Assembly (NCBI GenBank): GCA_002791835.1
Contig: PFNE01000044.1
Span: 1-36,211, forward strand
Length of the DNA stretch: 36,211 nucleotides
Direction of reading: 5' to 3'
DNA from: Alphaproteobacteria bacterium CG_4_10_14_0_8_um_filter_37_21
GTDB taxonomy: Bacteria > Pseudomonadota > Alphaproteobacteria > Paracaedibacterales > UBA11393
Shown: in pieces, positions 17,059 through 25,618 of the stretch
How the letters are laid out: every line of letters begins with the position of its first letter
Numbering within the stretch: the stretch's first letter is position 1
Notes under the pieces: model-generated
Database searches by the model: none
The model's input: the letters and a program-made list of their open reading frames with translations, nothing else
What the model was told of the DNA's origin: nothing
Program-made: the position numbers and the translations under genes

Positions 17059-17222
17059 AGAAACCCCTTGTGATTGTTTATTCATATTGATAGCACATAT
17101 TTGATTTTAACATTATAAAGCTTTACATTTGGTTAATATTTACAAATAAGTTATCAGCTAAATTTAAAATCTGTCATCCAATATTTGACATTTTGTTCAA
17201 ACCAGCATGATACAGATAATTT

Positions 17223-17251
17223 TTTACAGATTTTTCACAGTGTGATATAAT
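17223..17251 (+). promoter_or_regulatory. pdhA promoter with palindrome in the spacer
   Basis: TTTACA (17223-17228) and a perfect TATAAT (17246-17251) are 17 bases apart. The spacer contains TCACAGTGTGA (17235-17245), a perfect 5-1-5 palindrome where a bound repressor would block polymerase. The predicted transcript starts near 17258, leaving only about 25 leader bases before the TTG start of pdhA. Confidence 0.75.
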
Positions 17252-17282
17252 TTTACCATATACACTCATTGTAATTTTTATT

Positions 17283-18266
17283 TTGGTACAGAAAAAAAAT
17301 ACAGAAGTATCTAATCAGCTTTTAATAGAAGCTTATGAAAAAATGCTTTTAATTCGGCGTTTTGAAGAACGCTGTGGCCAGCTTTATGGTATGGGGCTTA
17401 TTGGTGGTTTTTGTCATCTTTATATTGGGCAAGAAGCGGTTGTTATGGGGCTACAATTGTCACAACAACCACAAGATACCGTCATTACATCTTACCGTGA
17501 TCATGCACATATGATTGCATGCAATATGGACCCACGTGGCATTATGGCCGAACTTACTGGACGTGCATCAGGTTATTCCAAGGGCAAAGGCGGTTCAATG
17601 CATATGTTTTCTAAAGAAAAGAAATTCTTTGGGGGTCATGGTATTGTTGGTGCACAAGTTTCGCTTGGAACAGGCCTTGCTTTTGCGCATCAGTACAAAA
17701 AAGATAATGGTGTTTGTGTTGCTTATATGGGTGATGGCGCTGCTAACCAAGGCCAGGTCTATGAATCTTTAAATATGGCAAGCCTTTGGAATTTACCGAT
17801 CGTTTATGTGGTTGAAGATAATGAATACGCTATGGGAACTTCCACCAAACGCCACGCAGCTGACACAGACTTTACGAAACGTGGAGATGCTTACGGCCTT
17901 GCTACTAAAAAAGTAAATGGTATGGATTTTGTTGAAATATATGAAGCGGGCCTTTGGGCATTAGAACATGCGCGCACAAAAGGCCCTGTTTTACTTCACG
18001 TAAAAACGTATCGTTACCGGGGGCATTCTATGTCTGATCCAGCAAATTATCGCAGTAAAGATGAAGTAAATGAGATTAAAATTAACAATGACCCTATCCA
18101 ACGCGTTAAAACATTAATTGAAGAAAAAAAATTAATGTCAGCAGAGGACTTTAAGGCATTAGATGCAAAAATTAAAGACATTATGCTAGATACAGTTGAA
18201 TTTGCAAAAACAAGCCCGGAACCAGAGGAACACGAATTGTATACAGATATTTTGGTGGAGGCTTAA
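17283..18266 (+). CDS. pdhA: Pyruvate dehydrogenase E1 component, alpha subunit
   Basis: With PdhB it forms the thiamine-diphosphate-dependent E1 that decarboxylates pyruvate and acetylates the lipoyl group of E2. The 327 residues contain IGQEAVVMGL, the ThDP/Mg motif GDGAANQGQVYESLNMA ending at VEDN, and the loop YRYRGHSMSDPANYRS. The start is TTG, and no better in-frame codon exists between the predicted transcription start and conserved sequence. There is no clear ribosome site. pdhB starts at the next base after the stop. The E2 and E3 genes are not in the window. Branched-chain E1 alpha is less likely given the close match to PDH blocks. Confidence 0.94.
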   Translation: MVQKKNTEVSNQLLIEAYEKMLLIRRFEERCGQLYGMGLIGGFCHLYIGQEAVVMGLQLSQQPQDTVITSYRDHAHMIACNMDPRGIMAELTGRASGYSKGKGGSMHMFSKEKKFFGGHGIVGAQVSLGTGLAFAHQYKKDNGVCVAYMGDGAANQGQVYESLNMASLWNLPIVYVVEDNEYAMGTSTKRHAADTDFTKRGDAYGLATKKVNGMDFVEIYEAGLWALEHARTKGPVLLHVKTYRYRGHSMSDPANYRSKDEVNEIKINNDPIQRVKTLIEEKKLMSAEDFKALDAKIKDIMLDTVEFAKTSPEPEEHELYTDILVEA

Positions 18267-19256
18267 ATGATGAAAACATTAACCGTACGCGAAGCCTTGA
18301 ACGAAGCAATGGTTGAAGAAATGACACGCGATGAATCTGTTTTTTTAATGGGGGAAGAAGTCGCTGAATATAACGGTGCCTATAAAGTAAGCCAAGGGTT
18401 GCTTGATAAATTTGGCAACAAGCGGGTTATTGACACCCCTATTACAGAACATGGCTTTGCCGGTGTTGGCGTAGGCTCTGCATTTTTAGGGTTAAAACCA
18501 ATTGTGGAATTTATGACGTTCAACTTTTCAATGCAGGCCATCGACCAAATCATAAATTCGGCCGCCAAAACGCTTTATATGTCTGGCGGACAATTAGGAT
18601 GTCCTATTGTTTTTCGCGGACCAAACGGTGCAGCGTCTCGTGTGGGGGCCCAACACTCTCAATGTTTTGCTAGCTGGTATGCACATTGTCCTGGTCTAAA
18701 AGTTGTGAGCCCTTATGATGCAGCTAGTGCAAAAGGTTTGTTAAAGTCAGCCATTCGTGACCCAAATCCAGTTGTGTTTTTAGAACACGAACTGATGTAT
18801 GGCCAATCTTTTGATGATGTACCCGACAATACAGAACATTTAGTTCCAATTGGAAAAGCTGCCATCGTTCGCGAAGGAACAGATGTTACCATTACAGCAT
18901 TTTCCATGATGGTTGGTTACGCAATGAAAGCCGCAGAAATTTTAGCGGAACAAGGTATATCTGCAGAAGTTATAGATCTTAGAACCATACGCCCCCTTGA
19001 TACACAGACAATTATAAATTCTGTAAAAAAAACCAACAGAATTGTAAGCGTTGAAGAAGGTTGGCCTTTTGCTGGTATCGGGTCAGAAATTTGCATGTTG
19101 ATTTGTGAACAAGCATTTGATTATCTGGACGCAGAACCCAAACGTGTTTGTGCAAAAGATGTACCCCTACCCTATGCTGCTAACTTAGAAAAACTTGCCT
19201 TACCGCATACCAATGATATTATAAATGCCGTAAAAACTGCTTGCTACAAGGCCTAG
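18267..19256 (+). CDS. pdhB: Pyruvate dehydrogenase E1 component, beta subunit
   Basis: This is the partner of PdhA in the E1 heterotetramer. Conserved pieces are [68 protein letters not shown] and the C-terminal [10 protein letters not shown]-like block ([15 protein letters not shown]). At 329 residues it is the short form. The N-terminal lipoyl domain found on the beta subunit of some alphaproteobacteria is absent. GGAGG five bases before the ATG is an excellent ribosome site, and the start abuts the pdhA stop. Two consecutive ATG codons exist; the first is chosen. Confidence 0.96.
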   Translation: MMKTLTVREALNEAMVEEMTRDESVFLMGEEVAEYNGAYKVSQGLLDKFGNKRVIDTPITEHGFAGVGVGSAFLGLKPIVEFMTFNFSMQAIDQIINSAAKTLYMSGGQLGCPIVFRGPNGAASRVGAQHSQCFASWYAHCPGLKVVSPYDAASAKGLLKSAIRDPNPVVFLEHELMYGQSFDDVPDNTEHLVPIGKAAIVREGTDVTITAFSMMVGYAMKAAEILAEQGISAEVIDLRTIRPLDTQTIINSVKKTNRIVSVEEGWPFAGIGSEICMLICEQAFDYLDAEPKRVCAKDVPLPYAANLEKLALPHTNDIINAVKTACYKA

Positions 19257-19300
19257 ATCCGAATAAAACAGTATGCGATAAAATAATTCAGCGTAAAGGG

Positions 19301-19372
19301 GAAGGTATAGCCTTTTGGGCGCGTGAAGGTATAGCCTTTTGGGCGCGTGAAGGTATAGCCTTTTGGGCGCGT
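19301..19372. repeat. Three perfect 24-bp tandem repeats
   Basis: Three identical head-to-tail 24-base units fill 19301-19324, 19325-19348 and 19349-19372. Each begins GAAGGTATAGCC and ends TTTTGGGCGCGT. Each can form a small AAGG/CCTT hairpin and carries a GC-rich GGGCGCG block unlike the local DNA. The array sits between pdhB and lysS, ending 47 bases before the lysS ATG. On the minus strand it would encode an HAPKRLYL repeat, but the surrounding frame does not look like a gene. Confidence 0.97.
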
Positions 19373-19419
19373 ATTGTTTATGATGTTTTATGTGTTTCAT
19401 ATCAATAGGTAAGTCGTTC

Positions 19420-20988
19420 ATGTCGATTTCAAAAGATTTAGTTCAGTCTATAAAATCATGGCCCTTTGAAGAGGCACGAAAAATTTTTCAGCATGTAAAC
19501 GGCACAACACCAGATAAAGGATATATATTACTTGAAACTGGTTATGGCCCCTCTGGATTACCGCATATTGGCACTTTTGGCGAAGTCGCTAGAACGTGTA
19601 TGGTGCGTCATGCGTTACAACAAATGACAGAAATTCCAACACGCCTATTTTCTTTTTCAGATGATATGGATGGCTTTCGTAAAGTACCAACAAATCTTCC
19701 CAATCAAGATATGCTAGCGCAACATCTTGGAAAACCGCTAACGATGGTCCCAGATCCTTACGGTGAATGTGAAAGTTTAGGTCACTACAATAATAGAATG
19801 CTGCGTCGTTTTCTTGATTCTTTCAATTTTGATTATGAATTTCAAAGTTCCTCAGATTGGTATAAATCAGGAAAATTTGATGATGTATTAAAGTCGATCA
19901 TAGATCATTATGATGCAATCATGGATGTTATTTTGCCAACACTTGGTCCAGATCGCCGTGCAACATATAGCCCTTTTCTACCAATTTGCCCAACAACAGG
20001 TGTTGTATTGCAAGTACCCGTTATAGAACGTAAATTAGATAGCCATACAATCGTCTATAAAGACCCAAAAACTGAAAAATTAGTTGAAGTTCCTGTTACA
20101 GGTGGCAACGTCAAATTACAATGGAAAGTCGATTGGGGAATGCGCTGGGCTGCTTTTAATGTGGACTATGAAATGTCTGGAAAAGATTTAATTGATTCTG
20201 TTAAATTATCTAGCAAAATCTGTCGTATATTAGGAAAAAAGGCGCCTGTCAATTTAACATACGAACACTTTTTAGATGAAGACGGACAAAAAATTTCCAA
20301 ATCGAAAGGAAACGGCTTAACAATTGATGAATGGCTAAAATACGCGCCAACAGAAAGCTTAAGCTATTACATGTATCAAACCCCAAAGCGTGCAAAACGG
20401 TTATTCTTTGATGTGATTCCTAAAAATGTTGATGAATATTTAACACAAGTTTCTAAGTATTCAAATCAAGATGACGTAAAACGCATTGAAAACCCCGTTT
20501 GGCATATTCATCACGGCAAGCCATCCACGCCTGAAAGTGGCTTAAGCTTTGGCATTTTATTAAACCTTGCGTCTGTTTGTAATACAGAAGATAAATCTGT
20601 TTTATGGAGCTTTGTTGAAAAATACATAAAAGGCGCAACGCCTGAAGCCATGCCTTTTTTAGACAAGCTTATTGGTCATGCACTTACGTATTATCAGGAC
20701 TTCATTAAACCCAAAAAGAAATTTAAAGAACCAAGTGAAGTAGACCAAAAGGCAATAACCCAACTGAAAGAGGGTTTAATTGCGTTACCTAAAAATGCAG
20801 AAGTTGAAACTATTCAAGCACTGGTTTTTGAAGTCGGCAAACAACACGCATATGAAAGCTTACGCGATTGGTTTAAAAGCTTATATGAAGTATTACTAGG
20901 CCAAACTGAAGGACCACGCATGGGGTCATTCATTGCACTATACGGCATCGATAATATGATTGCCTTAATGAAAAAAAAGGGACTTTAA
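19420..20988 (+). CDS. lysS: Lysyl-tRNA synthetase, class I
   Basis: This enzyme charges tRNA-Lys with lysine. It is the class I (LysK-type) enzyme found in archaea and many alphaproteobacteria, not the class II enzyme of E. coli. The HIGH-type motif is GPSGLPHIGTFGEV near the N-terminus and the KMSKS-type motif is GQKISKSKGNG near residue 300. Length is 522 residues. The ATG at 19420 is chosen because AGGTAA lies eight bases upstream and the class I N-terminus (MSISKDLVQS) begins there; an ATG ten codons earlier is less likely. The gene stands alone after the tandem repeats and no terminator hairpin is evident after it. Confidence 0.95.
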   Translation: MSISKDLVQSIKSWPFEEARKIFQHVNGTTPDKGYILLETGYGPSGLPHIGTFGEVARTCMVRHALQQMTEIPTRLFSFSDDMDGFRKVPTNLPNQDMLAQHLGKPLTMVPDPYGECESLGHYNNRMLRRFLDSFNFDYEFQSSSDWYKSGKFDDVLKSIIDHYDAIMDVILPTLGPDRRATYSPFLPICPTTGVVLQVPVIERKLDSHTIVYKDPKTEKLVEVPVTGGNVKLQWKVDWGMRWAAFNVDYEMSGKDLIDSVKLSSKICRILGKKAPVNLTYEHFLDEDGQKISKSKGNGLTIDEWLKYAPTESLSYYMYQTPKRAKRLFFDVIPKNVDEYLTQVSKYSNQDDVKRIENPVWHIHHGKPSTPESGLSFGILLNLASVCNTEDKSVLWSFVEKYIKGATPEAMPFLDKLIGHALTYYQDFIKPKKKFKEPSEVDQKAITQLKEGLIALPKNAEVETIQALVFEVGKQHAYESLRDWFKSLYEVLLGQTEGPRMGSFIALYGIDNMIALMKKKGL

Positions 20989-21213
20989 GTACGGCAGCCT
21001 CTACTTATTGGCTATCGGTTAATTACGTCTATAGAATTAAACACCAATTAAAAGATTACCAACAGCATTTAAGGTGGAAGAAAATTAAGTAAGCTGGTTA
21101 TTAAGACAGATACAGTGCAATTGCTGTTAAAGGCAGTATGCTTGAAAAAACTTTAATATTTAATCCGTTTTATGTTCCTAAAAACATGATCTATAATTCT
21201 GCATTTATTGTGG

Positions 21214-21675
21214 TTATTTTTGAACCTTAATGCTGTTGATGTGTATATCTGTAATTGGCCATTTATGTGTAAAATGTTTTTTGTACACATAAAGCATTCT
21301 TTTTTTTATGGTATCTTTATTTGGTGGTTCATGTGCACACCATAGAAAATTAAGTGCGTAATACAAATCTTTAAATATGTAATGATAAATGTAGGGTACA
21401 TTAAATTTAGCAAGAACCCAGCTGTCTTCTTGAACCTCCAAGGTACAGTTAATCGTCACAGTATGATAGGGATGCAAACTATGAAAAATAGGTATTTTAA
21501 ACTCTGTTAAGCTTAAAAATGGTTTTTCGGGCTGTATAAATTCTTTTTTATCATGTAGTTTTTTTTTTGTTGTGCCACTCAAATTGGCGGGAGCCATAAA
21601 AAACAGAATGGAAAGTAAACCACAAAAAAAATGTTTTATAAAGTTTATATAAGATGCAACAAACACGAAATCCAT
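21214..21675 (-). CDS. Small exported or membrane-anchored protein of unknown function
   Basis: The 153-residue protein has an N-terminal hydrophobic segment (about residues 10-27, INFIKHFFCGLLSILFFMA) that is a signal peptide or anchor. A soluble part of about 120 residues follows. The body has the pattern 'TVTINCTLEVQ', 'NVPYIYHYIFKDLYYALNFL' and a C-terminal 'ITDIHINSIKVQK'. This resembles small conserved alphaproteobacterial envelope proteins with a FliL-like strand-helix-strand arrangement; the similarity is by eye and no family name can be assigned. It has AT-rich native composition, no near partner on its strand except the tRNA upstream, and no obvious ribosome site. Confidence 0.6.
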   Translation of the reverse strand: MDFVFVASYINFIKHFFCGLLSILFFMAPANLSGTTKKKLHDKKEFIQPEKPFLSLTEFKIPIFHSLHPYHTVTINCTLEVQEDSWVLAKFNVPYIYHYIFKDLYYALNFLWCAHEPPNKDTIKKRMLYVYKKHFTHKWPITDIHINSIKVQK

Positions 21676-21730
21676 AACAAAAAAAGTGTCATACTTATAG
21701 CATACAGTACGTACTTTAATATTTCGTTAA

Positions 21731-21805
21731 TGGAGCGGGCGAAGGGATTCGAACCCTCGACCCCAACCTTGGCAAGGTTGTGCTCTACCCCTGAGCTACG
21801 CCCGC
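21731..21805 (-). tRNA. tRNA-Gly (anticodon GCC)
   Basis: On the minus strand the 75 bases fold into a full cloverleaf. The acceptor stem is GCGGGCG with CGCCCGC, the D arm contains GCTCAGGGGTAGAGC, the anticodon loop TTGCCAA carries GCC between ACC/GGT-type stems, and the T loop is GGTTCGAATCC. The discriminator is T and CCA is encoded. Confidence 0.97.
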
Positions 21806-22081
21806 TAAAACATTTCTGTTAAAACTATTCTAAACAATTATAATCTTCGTATCAAGTGAATAATGAAAAAAACTTTCATTTCTTACCATAAAAGCCCATA
21901 TTTATAGGTAATTTAAATAAGAAGGTCTTGAACATCAAAAAAATGGCAGCTCATATGACTTTATTTTTTTCCCAAGAAGTATCTTGTGGCTCTACTACAA
22001 AGCCTTAAAAATGAGATATACAGCCATCTATACACAAACAATAATGCGCTAAAATTTTTTCATCGTTAAAACATTTTTGAC

Positions 22082-22945
22082 CTACATTAAGTTACTAAAG
22101 TCGCCAGCATTAGGGTCTTTTATCAGTATGAATGTGGCCAAAACAGTTTGTTTGGGGTCTATATGTGCGTCTTTAAAGGCATTAAAGAAGGTGTTAACAG
22201 ATTTATAGGCATTCACCCAAAATTCTAAAGGTTGTACCATAACAAATTTTGGTTTTTTTTCTGATAATATCCATTTGTGAAGCTGGTTTAACACACATAC
22301 AAAAAATGGTTTTAACGACTTATCTTGCATAACTATATCTCTTGAGAGTGCCTCTACACCAGAATTATCACCTTGAAGCACTTGTGATAATACTGCTTCA
22401 AACTTTTCATCTAAAATATGATTATCAAAGATTTCAGCATCCCCCTTTAAGGCTAGTACATGGCAGCGAGAGCGTATTGTAGGGAGTATGGTCCCAGGCT
22501 GATGGCACAGTAAAAGCATTAATATTTTAGCAGGTGGGGCTTCTAATATTTTAAGCAAGGCATTTGCACCAAAGCGATTCATATCATCTATGGCATCAAC
22601 AATAATGACCCGCCAGCCTAGTACGGCAGATTTTTTTTCTAAAAACTTTTTAATACTTTTAGCAGTTTCAACATTAATTTCTCGTGAACGTGTACCGTCT
22701 TCTTGCAAGGGGCGTTCAACATACAGATAATTTGGGTAGCACCCCATTTCAATTTGCTTATCTATTAATGAATTAGGCATGCCGTGTTGTTGCAATTCAC
22801 TTGAATACAGCATTGCTTTTGCAAGTTTTTTTGCAAAAGCAGCTTTAGGAACGGTGATATCACCTGTTAGTAACCAGCACGGGGCCAGTGTATCTTCATT
22901 TTGGTGACGTTTAAAATATTCAATATGTTGCGCTGTTTCTATCAT
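22082..22945 (-). CDS. holB: DNA polymerase III delta-prime subunit
   Basis: Delta-prime is the fixed 'stator' of the clamp loader that opens the beta sliding clamp. The recognisable AAA+ core includes DAIDDMNRFGANALLKILEAPP (sensor/Walker B region) and the arginine-finger motif TIRSRCHVL. The P-loop region (LLTGDITVPKAAFA) lacks the classical GxxGxGKT, as expected for a delta-prime that does not hydrolyse ATP. No zinc-finger cysteine cluster is seen. At 287 residues it is slightly short. The ATG overlaps the BON lipoprotein gene by 26 bases with AGGATA just upstream, so the pair is translationally coupled. tmk, a frequent neighbour of holB, is absent. Confidence 0.88.
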   Translation of the reverse strand: MIETAQHIEYFKRHQNEDTLAPCWLLTGDITVPKAAFAKKLAKAMLYSSELQQHGMPNSLIDKQIEMGCYPNYLYVERPLQEDGTRSREINVETAKSIKKFLEKKSAVLGWRVIIVDAIDDMNRFGANALLKILEAPPAKILMLLLCHQPGTILPTIRSRCHVLALKGDAEIFDNHILDEKFEAVLSQVLQGDNSGVEALSRDIVMQDKSLKPFFVCVLNQLHKWILSEKKPKFVMVQPLEFWVNAYKSVNTFFNAFKDAHIDPKQTVLATFILIKDPNAGDFSNLM

Positions 22946-23603
22946 TATCCTGATTTTCTTTGTTTAATGCATCGCCTGTTTCAAGGGTACCCTGTGGTGC
23001 CTCAATTACGGGTTCTATTTCTTTTGGGCTTTCTTTTACTGTAATGTAAATGACAACCTCTTTTACGCCACTAGTTGTTGATAATAACAGCTTAACAGAC
23101 GACATTTCTGCCTTAGATTCAGCTGTTCCCATAATATATACAGTTCCAGCAATTGTTTTCATGAAATAATTTAAACTGTTTACACCTTTTTCTGCTAAAA
23201 ATTTTGTTTTAAGTTTTGCTGTAATCCATGCATCGGCCGTAAAGTCTAACAAAGATGCTGCCTCAGATGTTTGAATATGGTTATAAACGGCTTTAACACC
23301 ATCTGATTTCCAAGCAATTTTTTCAACATCATTTCCAATAGATGGGTCTTTGACAAAGCCCGTTAAAAGCACTTCCCCCATATGAACATCAATATCTACT
23401 TGTGTAAAAATTTCAGATGATTTTTGATGAAGGCGCGCTGCAATCAAGCCATTAATACTGTTGTCGTTTATGGTGCCTGATACACCCTTATCCTTTAAGG
23501 CTAAGGTTCCAACGGCACCGCCACCAACAATAAGAAAGGGTGCTACACAGCCTGTTAAGACGATCGCGCTAAGTGATAATGTTAAAATACTTTTTTTATT
23601 CAT
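22920..23603 (-). CDS. BON-domain lipoprotein (YraP/OsmY-like)
   Basis: The N-terminus (MNKKSILTLSLSAIVLTGC) is a lipoprotein signal with lipobox LTGC, so the protein should be attached to the envelope through Cys19. Two BON domains follow (about residues 45-115, with VDIDVHMGEVLLTGFVKD, and 120-195, with AGTVYIMGTAESKAEMSSV), then an acidic tail. BON proteins of this kind (YraP/DolP) associate with outer-membrane phospholipids and help envelope integrity. It overlaps yraN by four bases (ATGA) and holB by 26. The yraN-BON linkage echoes the yraN-diaA-yraP order in E. coli. Confidence 0.88.
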   Translation of the reverse strand: MNKKSILTLSLSAIVLTGCVAPFLIVGGGAVGTLALKDKGVSGTINDNSINGLIAARLHQKSSEIFTQVDIDVHMGEVLLTGFVKDPSIGNDVEKIAWKSDGVKAVYNHIQTSEAASLLDFTADAWITAKLKTKFLAEKGVNSLNYFMKTIAGTVYIMGTAESKAEMSSVKLLLSTTSGVKEVVIYITVKESPKEIEPVIEAPQGTLETGDALNKENQDNDRNSATY

Positions 23604-23962
23604 AAGGTTTCTCCAAATGCATTTTCTATGTGATGAATAATGCTACTGTCTTTGGATAATAAAACAACGTCAAAGCGAATAAAAGGGTGTTTCTTAATAA
23701 GCTCACTATTATTTGCAATAAAATGTTGTGCAGCAGTCGTTAATCGTTGCCTTTTAAGTAAAGTAATGGATTCAATGGCATCCCTTTTCTTTTTTCGGTA
23801 GCGTACTTCAACAAAAATTAGAAAATCGTCTTTTGTTGCGATAATGTCAATCTCTCCTGAGGCTGCCCGATAGCGTTCAGTTATTAAGGTGTATCCTTTT
23901 TGTTCTAAGAAATGTTTTGCAAAAACTTCTGATTTCAAACCAATATCATAAGCGTTAGACAT
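23600..23962 (-). CDS. yraN: YraN family (UPF0102) nuclease-like protein
   Basis: The 120-residue protein belongs to the UPF0102/YraN family with a restriction-endonuclease-like fold. The core is GLKSEVFAKHFLEQKGY, then the putative metal/catalytic set in SGEIDIIATKDDFLIFVEVRYR (E, D, then ExK-like EVR). Its cellular role is not established; a Holliday-junction or DNA-processing role has been proposed from the fold. It overlaps its upstream neighbour (DUF6898) by eight bases and the BON gene by four, so the four genes are likely one transcript. Confidence 0.92.
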   Translation of the reverse strand: MSNAYDIGLKSEVFAKHFLEQKGYTLITERYRAASGEIDIIATKDDFLIFVEVRYRKKKRDAIESITLLKRQRLTTAAQHFIANNSELIKKHPFIRFDVVLLSKDSSIIHHIENAFGETL

Positions 23963-24149
23963 CTGCGTTATTCTTTTTTAAAACGTAGGCAAGTTTTTGC
24001 AAGGCATTTTTTTGCATTTCTGCTTGTGTTAGGTTCTTAGGGCACGAAATATAAACTTCTGTTCCCGTTACCTGATCAGCAGCTGTAACTTTCACGAAAG
24101 TGGAGAAAGTTTGAAAAACAAATATGACGCCGTTATCATTTGTTTGCAT
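23955..24149 (-). CDS. Small DUF6898-like protein
   Basis: This is a 64-residue protein with the pattern VIFVFQTFSTFVKVTAADQVTGTEVYISCPKNLTQ (first part) and a helix NALQKLAYVLKK at its end. It matches my recollection of the short alphaproteobacterial DUF6898 family (a beta meander plus a helix); function is unknown. Support for a real gene comes from the eight-base overlap with yraN in operon style and the protein-like composition. It is divergent from gapR, with 55 bases between the starts. The ribosome site is weak. Confidence 0.72.
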   Translation of the reverse strand: MQTNDNGVIFVFQTFSTFVKVTAADQVTGTEVYISCPKNLTQAEMQKNALQKLAYVLKKNNADV

Positions 24150-24204
24150 TTTGAGTGTTTTTTGTTTATCCTCTAACCTTAAGAATAATATAAAGGATTT
24201 TAAA

Positions 24205-24480
24205 ATGGAAGTTATGAATATGGGGGGCGTTTCCGCCGACCAACTACGTCTTATTATTGATAAAATTGAAAGATTAGAAGAAGAAAAAGTGCAACTTGGT
24301 GAACATATTAAGGATGTTTACAGCGAAGCAAAAGCAGAAGGCTTTGATGTTAAAACGATTCGAACTGTTGTTCGTATGCGTAAAATGAAGCCTGAAGAAA
24401 TGAACGAGCAAGAAGAAATGCTAGAGATTTATCTGTCAGCACTTGGTATGCGCCGTAGTGAACAACAAGAAGCAAGTTAA
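24205..24480 (+). CDS. gapR: GapR-like DUF2312 DNA-binding protein
   Basis: This 91-residue all-helical protein is of the DUF2312 family. The Caulobacter member GapR is an essential nucleoid-associated protein that binds overtwisted, AT-rich DNA ahead of replication and transcription machinery. The family core is visible: SADQLRLIIDKIERLEEEK, then EAKAEGFDVKTIRTVVRMRKM, then EEMLEIYLSALGM. The ATG at 24205 has AAGGA upstream and matches the family N-terminus; a further 27 in-frame codons upstream are leader, not protein. It is the first gene of the gapR-ychF-cpoB-xseB-pheT run. Confidence 0.92.
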   Translation: MEVMNMGGVSADQLRLIIDKIERLEEEKVQLGEHIKDVYSEAKAEGFDVKTIRTVVRMRKMKPEEMNEQEEMLEIYLSALGMRRSEQQEAS

Positions 24481-24505
24481 TTAATTAATAGAAATTGGTG
24501 TAATC

Positions 24506-25606
24506 ATGGGATTTAATTGCGGTATTGTTGGCCTGCCTAATGTTGGAAAATCAACACTTTTTAATGCGTTAACGCGCACAGCTGCAGCACAGGCTGCCAA
24601 TTATCCTTTTTGCACGATAGAACCGAATACAGGTCGTGTTGGTGTACCTGATGAACGTTTAGAAAAACTTGCAAAAATTGCAAACTCTGCAAAGGTGATT
24701 CCAACGCAATTAGAATTTGTAGATATTGCAGGACTGGTTAAAGGCGCTTCAAAAGGTGAAGGGCTTGGCAATCAGTTTTTAGGTCATATTCGTGCTTGTG
24801 ACGCTATTATTCATGTGCTGCGTTGTTTTGAAGACGATGATATTACCCATGTAGATGGATCTGTTGATCCTTTGCGTGATTTATTAACGATTGAAACAGA
24901 GCTTATGCTATCTGATATGGAATCCTTAGAAAAACGTATGCATGCTTTAGAAAAAAAAGCAAAAGGTGGCGATAAACAAGCAAAAGAAACCTTAGAATGT
25001 ATTTCTATTGTGTTACCAGTACTACAAGCGGGAAAGGCAGCGCGCGTTGCCGAAATGCCTGAATCTTTAGAAAAAAGTTTTCAAGAACTGCAGTTACTAA
25101 CGACAAAGCCAATTCTATATGTTTGTAACGTTGGGGAAGAAGACGCAGCGCAAGGTAATGATTTTTCAAAAAAAGTATTTGATTATGCTAAAGAAACAAA
25201 TGCCAGTGCTGTTGTTATTTCAGCTAACATTGAAGCAGAAGTATCAACACTTGAAAATGACCATGAACAGTTGGAATTTTTAGAAAGCCTGGGCCTTAAA
25301 GAGACAGGCTTAAATCAAATTATTAAAAAGGGGTATGACCTGTTAAAATTGCTGACCTTTTTTACAATAGGCCCGAAAGAAGCGCGTGCATGGACTACTC
25401 ACCAAGGTTATAAAGCGCCACAAGGTGCTGGTGAAATTCATACTGATTTTCAACGCGGTTTTATTTGTGCAGAAACAATTGCTTATCAAGATTATATTGA
25501 TTGTGATGGGGAATCCGGTGCTAAAGCACAAGGTAAAATGCGCGTAGAAGGTAAAGAGTACGATATTAAAGATGGTGATATTTTTCACTTTAGGTTTAAT
25601 GTATAA
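24506..25606 (+). CDS. ychF: YchF/OLA1, ribosome-binding P-loop ATPase
   Basis: YchF is an Obg-family P-loop protein that prefers ATP and binds ribosomes; it influences translation start-site choice and oxidative stress responses. G1 is GLPNVGKST (residues 9-17), G2 region NYPFCTIEPN, G3 DIAGLVKGASKGEGLG, and the G4 position is NVGE instead of NKxD, which explains ATP preference. A helical insert sits mid-protein. The C-terminal TGS domain runs from about residue 282 (LLTFFTIGPKEARAWTT) to the end. At 366 residues it is full length. It lies 25 bases after gapR. Confidence 0.97.
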   Translation: MGFNCGIVGLPNVGKSTLFNALTRTAAAQAANYPFCTIEPNTGRVGVPDERLEKLAKIANSAKVIPTQLEFVDIAGLVKGASKGEGLGNQFLGHIRACDAIIHVLRCFEDDDITHVDGSVDPLRDLLTIETELMLSDMESLEKRMHALEKKAKGGDKQAKETLECISIVLPVLQAGKAARVAEMPESLEKSFQELQLLTTKPILYVCNVGEEDAAQGNDFSKKVFDYAKETNASAVVISANIEAEVSTLENDHEQLEFLESLGLKETGLNQIIKKGYDLLKLLTFFTIGPKEARAWTTHQGYKAPQGAGEIHTDFQRGFICAETIAYQDYIDCDGESGAKAQGKMRVEGKEYDIKDGDIFHFRFNV

Positions 25607-25618
25607 GGTAGATTGAAA

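Noticed and set aside
19200-19421. Minus-strand open frame with an HAPKRLYL repeat across the tandem array
   Set aside because: It exists because 24 is a multiple of three. It overlaps the end of pdhB and the lysS start and has no ribosome site or conserved-looking sequence.
21806-22081. Possible small gene or RNA in the gap before holB
   Set aside because: Only 12- and 21-codon frames occur and no stable hairpin with a T run or RNA-family signature could be recognised.
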